A DNA stretch of 64,000 nt from Melanocharis versteri (lineage: Eukaryota; Chordata; Aves; Passeriformes; Melanocharitidae). Each line of letters starts with the position of its first letter. Position 1 is the stretch's first letter. The notes under the pieces were generated by a model. That model was not told the DNA's origin, did no database searches, and saw only the letters and a program-made list of their open reading frames with translations. The position numbers were made by a program, and so were the translations under genes. The stretch is from NCBI GenBank assembly GCA_013397845.1, contig VZTG01006027.1, positions 1,574,746-1,638,745 on the forward strand. The letters run 5' to 3'. Positions 13,331-24,740 of this stretch are shown piece after piece.

Positions 13331-15006
13331 ACAGAATGAGTCCTGATGGATGATCAGATGAAATTTCCTACTAATGTAAAATCTCAAATATTGCACGTTG
13401 ACCTTTTTTTCTGCAGTAATGGAACTGCAGCATTCATTGCAATGTCCTTAAGATGCAAAGTTCCTTCTCAAGGAGTTCTCCTGTTACCATTTCCTCTGCC
13501 CTTGTTCATTCCGTAGTTTAAACCTTGTTTCGCAGACTGCCTGTGTCCAAAGGAACAAAAAAACCCTGACCAGCTTTTTTGTTGTTTCTTTTGACACCAG
13601 CACAGTGTGTCTGTCTGTGCCTACCAGGGAACTATATTGAAATAGCTTGCTTTGTGAATTCCTCATTGCTATTCATTGGTGGAGTTTGTCACGTCAGGGT
13701 CAAATTAGAACTCAGTCAACCACAGCAGTGAGAGTCCCAGGCTCAAGGTAGATTTCAGCATAAGGTCTGAGAAGCAGTTTATCTGGAATGTGTTACATGT
13801 ATTTTATATATATATATGTCCAAAGTGTTACTCTTTTATCTCTAGAAGCTCGATTATGTTTCATTTACTTGAGAATTTGTCTTTCTCTACTCCACCTCCT
13901 GACTTTCATCTTTGGGCATATCTTTGCAGAGTTTTGTTACGTCTATATAAGTTTTGAGCATAGAATTTACTTCTGTTAGTTTAAGAAAAAATGAGATTTC
14001 TGGCATGATGGTTCTGTGCCCTTTGAGGTTGGATCCATGCAAAGAAAGGATCTTATTTCTGGTAATTTGGCTGAAACACAAGAAATTGTGTTTGTGCTGG
14101 CTTCAGGAAGGCAGACAGTACCTGGTCAAGCATAAAATCTGCCAGGGCAACATTCCTCTCTGAAAATGTACTAAAACATTTGAACCAGCAGTGTGAGTTT
14201 GTACTGGCTCTGCATTTTGTGCCATGTGGTTGCAGCATTTTTGATGTGGTAGTAGCTTAAGACTGGCAGTGCTGCCTCACAGAGCCATGCCTTTGCCAAA
14301 TGGATTCTGTTCTGTACATTCTCCAGCAAAAACAGGGACTAAATTGGCAGCTGCTGACCCAGAGGAGTTTCAGTGATAAATGTTTTAAGACAAAATAAAT
14401 CAGAGATTTACTGAGCTACACTGATGACCTGATATCCCAAAAGCTTCTTTCGTTTTGCTTTCATACAGGATCAGATAGGTGCACATACAGACAGGGAGAA
14501 CAAGCTATTGTGCTGTGTGCATCTTGTAGAAATGAATGTCCCCTCTCTAACAGGGATCTGTGAAATGAACTTGGGCCATTTGGGGCTTGTACATCTGACA
14601 GGGGCCTAAAGTTGTGTGCCTGAATAACAGTTCTCATTTCTGAGAGCCTCGTGTTAGGTTTCCATGTTTTAAATTGCCTGGCTACATTATCCAGCTTTGC
14701 AACATTGCATCGTCCTCCTTCCGGTCTAGAGTTTTCTCTGATTTAGGACATTAACAGTAAATCTCACAGGAATATGCAGGTATTGATCACTGACAAACAA
14801 ATCAGATTAATCAGGGTGGGGTTTTATTCCTTAGGAGTCTCACGATTGGCTTCCCTGAATATTATTTCTTTTACTACAAGTTAGGAGGAAAACAGTGTAA
14901 TAAATAATTCCTAAACACAGTGAGAAGAACCTGGGAGCTACCTATGTATAGAAGAGGCTGTAATACCTTATTAACTAACCCTGTCTCTCTTTCCTCTCTC
15001 TTGTAG

Positions 15007-15054
15007 CTGGTTCTTCTTGAGGCTGCTCTCCTGCTTTGTCTGTCCTGTCCTAGT
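15007..15054 (+). other. Candidate non-coding exon (speculative)
   Basis: A strong acceptor precedes this segment: branch-point-like TTAACTAAC at 14971-14979, then an almost pure pyrimidine tract ending TTGTAG at 15006. A donor-like GTGAGT lies at 15055-15060, giving a 48-nt exon without ATG. An alternative donor at 15109 (CACTAG then GTGTGT) would give 102 nt. Its position 4.4 kb upstream of the ARVCF coding exon on the same strand would suit a 5'-UTR exon. The base before the first donor is T, which weakens it. There is no protein evidence. Confidence 0.25.
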
Positions 15055-15060
15055 GTGAGT

Positions 15061-18000
15061 GGGTGATGTCCCAGCAGCTCTAAGCCTCAGACCTCGGTAC
15101 CTCACTAGGTGTGTATGGCTCTGTTTTCTCTGCATGCTTTCTGGTGTCGCATGGGGGGCTACAGTCATGTTATGCTGCTCATCTCTTGTGGCACTTGAGG
15201 CTGACAATGTCATCAGCATGTGTTACGCTTTGGTTCCGTAGATTGTTTAAGCCCCATTTTTGCTTTTATTCTGCTGGTTTTCTTCCCTGGAGAAGCACAA
15301 AGCTGCTGTTTCCATGCACACTCACAGGCCTTCGCTTTGCTCCTGCAGTTGCTGAGCGGCTCTAAGAACGAGCTTCTTGATGCTCACAGAAACATCTCTT
15401 GCCAGCAGGCCTGAGTAGGCTTGGTCTTGGATAGAGCAGTACTGGGGCAGCTGAGCTGAGCATCCAGACTGCTGGATGTGAGAAATCCCTGAGAGTTTTC
15501 CTGTGCAGCTGAGAGAAGCCTCTGCCATGTTCTGTCACTGGTGGGTGGACACTGCTCTCTGCAAATGCAGCTCACTCGCGGACCTGATCTCCTTAGGAAC
15601 GCACAGGACTTTGAAGTGCAGGGAATTTGAGGTTCTCCGTGACTGTTAGGATTTAGGTGCCCAAATCTCACAGAACTTGACCCCTCTTAATCTGGAGGGC
15701 TCTTTAAACACTCTTAACTATCACCTACATCCTATAATAGCAAAATTAGCGTGCAAAGTTGACTCACGTTTTTTGTGGAGCGCCATGTGACCCTTGGAGT
15801 CTTGGCAGTGTTTCCCAGAGCCTCAGACTTGGGTGTGAGCAAGACCCCTGTTTCAGCCCTTTGCACTGGGGTGATTTTCATCCTCAGTGAGCACGCAGGT
15901 TGTATTGACTTAGAAGGGGCCTTCTGATGCATTAGCTGAACAGTCAGAATAAGCACCTCCTCTTACTTTGCTCTAACTCTAGTGTAACACTAATGTATTT
16001 AGAGTCACGTAGGCAGGAGAGAGATTTGCTGCTGTCAGCATGGCCTTTGATACTCTCTAGGCAACCATTTGCTGTGTTTAGAAGTGCAGCCTAAGGAATA
16101 ATTTTTACCTGGCTGCTCTGGGTCTAATATTTTCATTTATTGATACCCTTTTCAATGCACTTTAATTTATTTACAAATGGTAGCAAATTGCAGGTGGCAG
16201 CCTGAGTAACTGACTCATGAGTCAGTACTTCTATTTTTCTCCTCCAGTCTAGACTGCTGATAATGTAAATTGTTGAAACCCTGGGTAAATAATCAGGGGT
16301 GCAATCAACAGCAAGCAAGTATTTATCTGCTAATAAAACATTTGAAATGCAGAAGTCTGTCTTTGTCCAACAGTTCTTAAAAGGCAGTTATTGGTCCTAC
16401 TGCTGTTTCTGCATAGCAATTAGGATTTTTATGGTCACTAATTGTACATCTGAAAATTTATACAGTTTATTTTCTGCCTGTGTTTTTCTTTGCAAAGAGA
16501 AAAGAAGGACAATATTTATGGTTATAATGAGGTTAACACTGTACTTTCTGCAGGGAGATCTCTCTAGAGATTTGTACCATTTATAGAACCCAAATTTTCT
16601 AAGTTTTCTCATGTGTGGCATCAAGGCCTTATATATCTTTTAGGATTTTCTGAATGGGATCTTTGTCACATTCTCAAAATGTGACTAGAAAGTTATATAC
16701 CAGCTCAGTCACCAACTTGATTTTTATTATTAAAGCTGTAACTGCTTCTGAAGAGGGGCTTCGTGATTTTTCATGCACTGTTGGTAATGCTTTTCCTTAG
16801 AACAGAAACTTTCATTATATGTTGCACAAGAAACCTGTTTGTTTTAAGTTTAGTTACTGTAGATAACATCTTCTCATCTTCTTTCTACATCCCTACTGGA
16901 TTCACTTTTTGAAATCAGTCCACAGAAATATCCAGCCTGTGGGACCCCCAACAGATGACTTTTGTGTCATACCATGGTTGCATGTGAGAAAGAGCAGTTT
17001 TAGCTGCAGACAATGAAGTTCCTGAAAGCTGGGCCCCTGTGGGGAGTGACTGAGGAGACCAGAATTCCTGCTCTGCAGCACCTCGAAGGAGCCTGTCTTC
17101 ATTCATTAATCCCTGGCTGATCCGGACTCTTTTCTTGGGCCTGGAACATCCCCTCATGAGGTGTGTTTGGATCTGTGGCAGCCAGGCCGTTCATCTGCTC
17201 TAGCAGGAGGGCAGTGATGATCAGTAACCCAGGGGTTGTCTTTAGGAATGGATGGTTAGAAATGCCACCCCCACCCCCAGGTATGTTCCGAAATCTGACT
17301 TGCGCCCAGGTCTTGCGTGCAGTCCTGCTTCTTTCACACTCCAAGGAGTCTGTGAGCATGCCTGCACTCCTGGGAGTACAGACAACAAACAGAGCTGTCT
17401 CCATCTGTGCAAAAGCAGGGAAGCACAAAAGCAGAAACATGGAACTTGGCTGCACATGAGCCAGCTGAGGTCCAGAAAGTCTGGCTGTGTTCATGTCTAG
17501 CTGTGCCAGGGCTAAATCATGCTGAGATGGAGCAGGTGACTTCCCATGAATCATATTATCCTTTTAGAGGGTTGTGATTCTCCTTTGCAGAAACCAGTGT
17601 ACTCTCTGAAGGTTTTATAGACTTTTTAATAATCTATTGGAAGGTCTCAGAAGTTGGCAGCTTGGTCTGCATTTGACCAGTTTGTGACATCTCGGAAACC
17701 CTTTGGTGGTTTTTGGTTTTCTTTCAGAATTTCAATAGATGTTAAATCAATGCATAAATGTGAAAAGTAATTTCTGCCTACTGATCTGCAAACATGAAAG
17801 GCTCAAGTCGTGGTTATAAGTAAACATTATGTGATTAATACATGGTAATCCTTACACCGTTCCCAACATGATTTTATATTACCCTGATTCCTTTCAACAG
17901 CAACTCTCTAAGGGTTAACAATAAACCCAGAGCTACTGGCAGGTTATTCCCCATGAAATCAGGGTATATGTCATTGGGTTTGGGTCTGTCACTTCTGCCC

Positions 18001-18115
18001 CAGTGTCTTTTTGGCCTGATGGGTGATTTCAACCATATTTGACAAAAGAAAGGAGACCTTGAGTCTACTTAGGAGTTTCCAACAAACTGTGTAAAAACAT
18101 GCAGCTTGATCACTA
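15061..18115. other. Non-coding DNA, no gene seen
   Basis: Short open frames occur on both strands, including a 151-codon minus-strand frame at 17099-17554. None shows a recognisable domain, conserved spacing or plausible splice boundaries. The AP-1 palindrome at 16.2 kb is listed separately. Confidence 0.6.
16209..16226. promoter_or_regulatory. 18-bp palindrome with two adjacent AP-1 sites
   Basis: ACTGACTCATGAGTCAGT is a perfect 18-bp inverted repeat. It contains TGACTCA at 16211-16217 directly abutting TGAGTCA at 16218-16224; both are full AP-1 (TGASTCA) sites, and the flanks also suit NF-E2/BACH-type factors. A degenerate third copy, TGAGTAA, lies just upstream at 16203. Back-to-back AP-1 sites of this kind usually mark enhancers; activity here is inferred. 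Confidence 0.5.
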
Positions 18116-18119
18116 CTAA

Positions 18120-18400
18120 TATTCCTCTTTGGGAACATAACAGTATTATGACCACGTTATGATGAGCTACCAAAGAATCTGCACAGGAGAGAGACCTGAT
18201 AAATGTAACAGTCATGGAAAATGCATCAGTCAAGAGTGTGCATCATCTAAAGGCACTGAACGATGAATTGCAAAGCATCAGGAAGCAGGGAACTGTCTGT
18301 GCTCATGGAAAGCCTTGTTTGATAGATGGAAAACAAAGAATCTTTGGCAGCAAATCAAGGGACAGTTTCTCAGGACTTAACTCTCAGCACAGAACATGAA
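18120..18400 (+). pseudogene. Decayed C2H2 zinc-finger relic
   Basis: The frame open from 18141 reads YQRICTGERPDKC at 18168-18206. This closely matches the inter-finger linker of Krueppel-type zinc fingers (HQRIHTGERPYKC), with both linker-flanking histidines replaced. It continues into NSHGKCISQ, like the C-x2-C-G-K-S-F-S start of a finger but with the second cysteine changed to histidine. The frame stops at 18264. In another frame, the stretch up to 18396 ends SFSGLNSQHRT, which resembles the F-x5-L-x2-H part of another finger. Upstream, a third frame reads NSIMTT where a preceding finger helix would be. Frameshifts, lost ligands and an in-frame stop make it non-functional. No start, KRAB/SCAN domain or poly-A tail was found, so the origin (retrocopy or fragment of a ZNF gene) is open. 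Confidence 0.5.
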
Positions 18401-19463
18401 CAGTTCTTGAATTACAGGAGCCCAAGACAATTTTGTCTTTGCTCATCTCTGAGGTGCTTTAAGTAGTTTAGTAGTAAAGGGTTTACGTGTTTAACGAAGG
18501 ATTCTGTTGCGGCCATAATTTATGCTTATATTATATTGCTGATTTCAAACTAGTAGTAAAACGTTTTAAATGGTGTTCAGGTCACAGATCTGTGGAGTCA
18601 ATGGAGAGTTTTACTGTGTGCACCATACAGGTGGAAACAGGGTTTTAAATGGGTTGTTTCATAACCCTGCTAGAGAAGACATAAGGCAGAAGTTCTAACC
18701 CATCTGGTTTCTGAGTTCCTTCTTCTGCACTGGAAGACAAGCAGTCCTGTGTGTTTTCCATGGAAGATGTTTGATTTTTTCATTTGCATTATTAGCAAAC
18801 AGCTGCATGAAAGACTGTTTCATTGGCTGAAATCATCAAGCATTTCAACTGCAATTGCACACTCTGCATTTAAAAATGTTTTCCGTGTTACAGTGTGCTG
18901 CAAATAATTTAAAAATGAAAACTATTTTCAGCTACTGTCTGTTAAGTTTGGGGGGGGTGTGGAAAAAATGGACACAACTGTTTTCTTCTACCACGAAGTT
19001 TCTGTCCTTAAAAATGTTAAACTTCTCACTTAGGCTGTTGAAAGACAAAAATTCCAGGTGTCTGTAGTGAGAATGTTCCTCATTCCCTCTAAAGCCATAT
19101 CTTTTTTTATATATTTCTTTTAAGTACATTATTATTTACACAGTGAAATTAGCTCTGCAAGAGGGTTGAAAACCCTTGTCAGAGCAGTTTTAGCAAAAAG
19201 ATCAAAGGAATTAAATACAAATTCTCTCAAAGGTGAGCATATTTTCTTTTCTTTTTTGAACAGGAAAGTCTTAGATTAATTACTTTTAATTTTAAATCAG
19301 ATCAATGGATGGAAAGATGGATGCTTTTCAAAGAGCACTGCAGTTTGCTTCTTAGAGTGATCAGTATTTTAGCAGGGTGACTAACGATGTGCATTTTTAT
19401 CTTTAACCTCTGACCTGTGCCCTCCCCACCCTTTACCTAACCCTTTCCGTTTGCCCTGGTCAG

Positions 19464-19709
19464 TTAACAGGCAGGAAGCATTTGAAAGCAGTCATGGATG
19501 ACTATGATATCAGGTCTGCTGCCAGCATTTTAGCATCTGTTAAAGAGCAAGAAGCTCGTTTCGAGCGGCTCACCCGCGCACTTGAGGAAGAGCGGCGCAA
19601 TGTCTCCTTGCAACTCGAGCGTGCCAATCAGCCCGCAGACCGAATGAGCATTTGCAACATTGGCAATGGTCAGCCACTGGCAACCGCCTGGCAGCAGCTC
19701 GTACTGCAG
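19464..19709 (+). CDS. ARVCF: ARVCF delta-catenin, first coding exon (partial gene)
   Basis: The exon encodes the N-terminal coiled-coil segment of ARVCF, a p120-family armadillo protein that binds the juxtamembrane region of classical cadherins at adherens junctions and also occurs in the nucleus. The ATG at 19494 has G at -3 and +4 and opens 72 codons ending exactly at CTGCAG|GTAACA (donor 19710), phase 0. Residues 9-30 read SAASILASVKEQEARFERLT and on, the family signature shared with CTNND1, and form a charged heptad helix to about residue 45. The end, GQPLATAWQQLVLQ, matches ARVCF rather than CTNND1, which differs there. The acceptor is probably the CAG at 19461-19463 after a pyrimidine tract; the CAG at 19468-19470 is an alternative. 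That leaves 23-30 nt of 5' UTR in the exon. The frame is open upstream of the ATG to the acceptor, so an N-terminal extension cannot be excluded, but homology starts at this methionine. The armadillo repeats are not in the exon. Confidence 0.93.
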
Positions 19710-21891
19710 GTAACAGCCTGCTCCTTTCACTGTCACTGGAGTCCACCCCTAGCACAGTGTCCCATTCCAGAAAGTCAGTGCATGGTGTGTGTTGTCAGCA
19801 TTTCATTATTGCGTGCCTTGTCTGCAGGCAGCCGCGAGCCGGGGTGCAGTGTGTGTGCTTCATCGAGTCATCTGCGAGCTCGGCCTTCAGAGCCTTCCTT
19901 GGCTTGCACGTTGCTCTTCCTCTTAGCTCATGGGGTACTTTTAAAAGTATGTGCATACTTGAGTGAAAACCCTAAGGAGGGGTCTTCATACCCTCCTCTA
20001 AATTTATGCACTCGCTGTAAGTCTGGTGATGTGCTGGTGATTGAAAAAGAAGGCTGAATCATAATCTCCATAGCAAACAAAATTTCCATTAGAAATAGTC
20101 GGACTTTGAATAGAGGGAGCAGCATGAAAAGCAGGGATTTCCCTCCTGCAAAGCCTTATTGTTTGTGTAGGGTGAACTTCATAATTTGTTTCTCATGTGC
20201 AGTGAATTGATAGACTATTTTAATGATGCAAGCTGGCTTTGTGGGTAGCTTTAGATTTCCAAATACTGTTTTGCTTGATATACATTCTTTAACTGTTTAA
20301 ATGTGCAATGACAAACTACTTACGTCTCTAAATTACTTCAGCTCTCAAACCCCTCTGACACACAAGGTAAGTCATGCAGAAGCAATAGTACCATTTGTGA
20401 AGGTCTGTTTCCTAAGAAAACATTGTTCAATTCAGAACAAACCTCTGGGCTATGGGGATTCTAAAAGTTGTTTCCCAGTTACACCAGATTGTTTTACGAT
20501 TATACTTGCATTGAGCTGTATTCAGGCAGACTTTACCTTATATTATGTTAGCACTGCTCTTCTGTTAACAGCTGCCATGTTTTTGTACACGTAGATGCTT
20601 GAATTTGGGATTTCATGTGAAAGGAGCAGCCTGCACTGGTTAGGCTAAAAGTCTGACCATGTCTGGTTGGAGCTATAGGTGGTTATCCTCTGATGAGCAG
20701 CTGGGCTGGGAGAAGGGAGATGCACTTACTGTTTTTTATAGGAAAAGGACAAGTTCACCTTCACTTTTTCTGAATGACTTTGTGCAAAGTGCCTGATTAA
20801 TAGCTTCAGAATAAAATTCCTTATCCACAAAACTGATGAAGCATGAGTTTTCTGCAGTGTAATGGCTTAAGGTCTAACCACTTCCAAGAAAACTTAATAA
20901 AAGAATTTTAAGTTACTGGGGTCTATGTGACTCTTATGGAGAAACAGCCCCTGTAAGTGACCCCAGACTAAATCTGCGTATGCTCAGCTCACTGCCACTG
21001 GGCGAGGGGAGCCTTAATTCATTGATAATCAGCACTGAGATTTTTAGAGTACCTTGTATATGAAATAAAATGGTTAAATAGCTAAATATGCACAATTAAG
21101 AATTAATGTAAAGTTAGTTGTGTGAATTTTCATAAAATATACCGAGGGCCAAATTCCTCCCTGACTTGCTAGAATTAAATAGTGTTTAAATGAAGGATGA
21201 AAGCTGTACATTCGGTCTTATGCAGAATATATAATCTTTTTATCTCTAGTGTTCTATGTCACATTTCATTGTGCAGAGCACAGAAAACAAAAGGAACTCT
21301 ATGCTCTGCTGTCTGTGGGAATTGCTCACACCCTGTAGTGAAATTCACCTCTCGAAAGCTGTTTCAGTGAGGACTGGCTGATTGCTGCAGATCACCCCAA
21401 TTCAGCTGTTTGTTATAAGGAGTATTGCAAAATAACTCAAGTAGCAGCATTTCTGTTTAAAACTTGCATGGTGATTATACGTAATCTAGTTATTCTGAGT
21501 AGAATTTGGACGAAAGAAATGAGAGTTAGCTCCATTTCATGAGAGTGACAAACAATCTTTAATGATCATCACAACCAGGCATCAGTTTTCCATGTTGTTT
21601 GTTTGTCAAAGTGGAATCTGCCAAAGGGATTTGTTAGGGAAGTGTATATAGCCAGGGCTTTGTTAATAGAGTCTCTCTCAGCACTTCTTTTTGATATACA
21701 ATCCCACACTTACTCCCTTACTTATTCCCTATAGAAAATTTTTCCTTTTATTCCCCCTTTTCATTTTAGACAAGTAAAAGTATTATATATATGGGCAACG
21801 TGCCAGGAGTGTAACAGTTTTGTGAAGTCCTCAAAAGACAAAATCAAGGTCTTACGAAAATATTTATTCTAATTGATTAATTCTGGAACTC

Positions 21892-21913
21892 TTTTTTTTT
21901 TTTTTTTTTTTTT
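21892..21913. repeat. T22 homopolymer
   Basis: There are 22 uninterrupted T residues followed by ATTTAACACC. Read on the minus strand, this is a poly-A tail directly preceded by an AATAAA-like hexamer, which would fit the 3' end of a minus-strand retrocopy. However, no parent gene is recognisable in the adjacent 300 bp and I found no target-site duplication. Confidence 0.85.
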
Positions 21914-24692
21914 ATTTAACACCAGCTTTAAACTCGTTCCGTAACAATAACTCCTTGTCCTAGACAGCTCAGTTAGCCACTTGCTGGTGAGTTCTGCCTG
22001 TTCAGTGTGACTTTCAAATATTGGAATGGAACATGTGGACTCTGGTACTCTTGCTGACTTTTTCTGTGAGTGTATATGCCATTGTGTCTTTTGGCCCTTG
22101 ATGAGAAATACCAGATCTGCAAATGAGGTCAAGGATGTGCTGTAATTGCCAAAAACTGCATGCATAGGCTTCTTGATTTTGCATTAAGAAAGTGTGGAAT
22201 TTTTTTTCTAAAAATTACTTTAGAGATGTTTTAATGGGAGAAGTTGATCACTTGGACAATATAAACAAATCATTAATGGTTTGTTCAGATATTAGTTAGA
22301 AATAGCTGAGATTATTCTTTAACAGGAAGCTTTCTCAGAGGAGGGGCTTGTGGGAAATACTGTCCTCACAATGAGAGGTTCTAACAGTTGTTGAAATGTC
22401 TCCCATTAATACTAGTGAGAGTCTTTTATTCAGGTAGTGACCAAGGCATTTGTGCTTGCATTGCCCACTGCAGAAGGCAGTGCCTGCCAAGCCTCCAGGC
22501 TCTGCAGAGGTTTGTAGCCACGTCTGTTCCTGCAGGAGGCTGTGAGCAGCTCCTGCCATAGCGACAGTCAGCTTTAGCCCACACAGAGCTGGTGAATGGG
22601 GACAGAAGTGCTCTTTGTGCTTAATGCACTCGAACGATGGATAAATGTAACTTCTGCCCTGTGCAGCTTCCCCAGGCTTCTACTGTAGCTGCAATTAGTT
22701 TGTTGCTGAGTGTGCAGCCAGTGACATGAATTAGGGTGTTTCGACTCTGGGACTTCTGGAAGATATGCAGCTTTATACATGTGTTACTGCCCATTTTGAA
22801 ATGGTCAAATAAAGTTCTCTTTCAGACTAAGAACCCTCTGGACAAAAGGTCATTAGTTACACAGTGAAAACCTTGGCATTACTCTGGAAAATGTAACATT
22901 TAATGAAACTTTGGCCACTGATCTTTTGTCTGGTTAATAAAATCTCCTAAAACTCACTGCAGTTTTTAAGGATTTTCTTGACTGAGTCTGGCCTTGAGTG
23001 GTGGGAGCCACAGGGCTGGTCACTGCTGTTGGGTTTTGGAAGTGAAACTCTGGTTGTACTGGAAACAGAAGAGTGGTCTGTTAATGTGTTTGCTTCTCTG
23101 ACTTTAGAGGTAAATCATGTACATTGGTTATTACAGTATCCCAGGCTGTGGGAGTCCTGGCAGTCTTTGCCTTTTGATCAGTTTACCAGGGCAGGCACAG
23201 TCCAATAAGTCACTGGTGAGTAGCACCCATCACGTGTCTTCTACATATTCAAGTATCTAGTTGATAATGATTTTTACAAACCTGAGAAATATTACTGCTC
23301 TTACTGCAGAAATATTACTGTGTGTGAGGTATTTAGTTTAATCTACCTGGTTTTATTCAACTTCTTTTCAAATTAGCCTTCTGCTGCTCTTCACAGTGGG
23401 AACTGAAGTTGGGCAGGGAGGAGGTACAGACGTGCCCATGTGGGGTGTGTGCTGTGGTGGGCTGACACAGAGATGCAGTATTACCACCACAGAACGTAAC
23501 TTACTACTAATAAAGAATATTCTTATATAAATATATATGCTTTTATTAAAATATTAGACGTGATACTTACCAAACACAAGGCTGTATCCTGGCTTGGTTT
23601 AAACTGGCATGCCTCCATGGGTTTCAGAGAAGCTCTGTCAAGTCTGATCACCAGGGGAGCTGAACAAGGTTTGCATTCAAAGATTGTTTCCCATTGGTAC
23701 GTGATGACAATTTCCATTCCTGTTAATGTTGCATAGCCGAAATAAAGTACAGCATTCAATAAACCTCTGTTGCCAGCAAAAGCCCTATAAGAATACTTTG
23801 ACTTCAGAGATTCTGTAGTGCCCTATAGGGATTTGAGAGGGGTTTCTGTCAGAAGAAGGTATTATCCCCTTCTTACAGGTAGGAAAGCTGTGGGAATTGC
23901 CAAATCTCACATGGTACAAGTAACAGAAATCAGCCCCTTACATACTGGTGCAGGGTTTTACTTATCAGATATATTGACCCTTATGTGCCTGTAAGAAGTA
24001 ATCAGGGCTGATCTGAGAAGTCTTCACACTGACAAAATCATCCAATAATTAAAAATTTATTACATTTGACTGTTACTTTGATTCTTTTAGCTTCCCAGTG
24101 GTGGGTTTGTTGGGGTGTTCTTATATAAAAAAATGAACCAAGTTAATAAAATTAATTTTTTTCTTCACTTTGCAAATATGGTTATAGCTGTTCAAGGAAA
24201 ATTAGCTTATGGAAAAAAGCTGCAGAATATTTTCATAGTTATGATTTGGATCATTTATATATCAGCTTATGTTCCAGAGAAATAACACCTGTTTGAAAAC
24301 AAACGAACACATTTGACTCTTTTTTATTTTTCAGGCAGGTATTTTTAAGCCATAATTAAGCACAAATATTCTTCAGTCTTTGTGTTAATCTGAGGTACCT
24401 GTGACTTCTGCCAAAAATGACATTTAGTGAATTGAGGGTTATTTTCAAATAAAAGGTGAACTCTGAAGCACACCAGAACACATGGTGAGAATTAAAAAAA
24501 AAATACAAGAAGATTAGCTCAAATTGCTTTTCTAAGAAAATACCATCAAGTTAACCTTTCTGAGTCGGCCTGGGCAACAATAATGCTTCTGTCTGTATTT
24601 CATTACTTTTATTTAAGATTCTCTGCTCCACACTGATGTAGTGCAGACTGCTAGAATATAGAGGCTGTTTCCAGTGCTTTGATAGTTAGAAC

Positions 24693-24740
24693 ATGGGTGC
24701 ATTAATATTGTATATAATGGGTGCATTAATACTGTAGATA
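24693..24740. repeat. Two-copy 24-bp tandem duplication
   Basis: The unit ATGGGTGCATTAATATTGTA plus four bases at 24693-24716 is repeated at 24717-24740 with two differences. It is a simple local duplication in AT-rich intronic DNA. Confidence 0.85.

Larger units (their letters stand above)
1..14970. other. Upstream or 5'-intronic non-coding DNA
   Basis: I see no recognisable coding exon in this stretch. It is mostly AT-rich, with scattered stop codons in all frames and short open frames without domain-like content. It contains no CpG island, so the main promoter of the ARVCF transcript that uses the coding exon at 19.5 kb probably lies outside the window. Items listed separately inside it are a CTCF-like core, a MEF2 element, a TTTA microsatellite and two short tandem duplications. 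Whether the stretch is intron 1 of ARVCF or intergenic cannot be decided from sequence alone. Confidence 0.6.

Noticed and set aside
17099..17554. 151-codon minus-strand open frame
   Set aside because: It is overlapped by other frames on both strands, has no recognisable domain, and its composition looks random.
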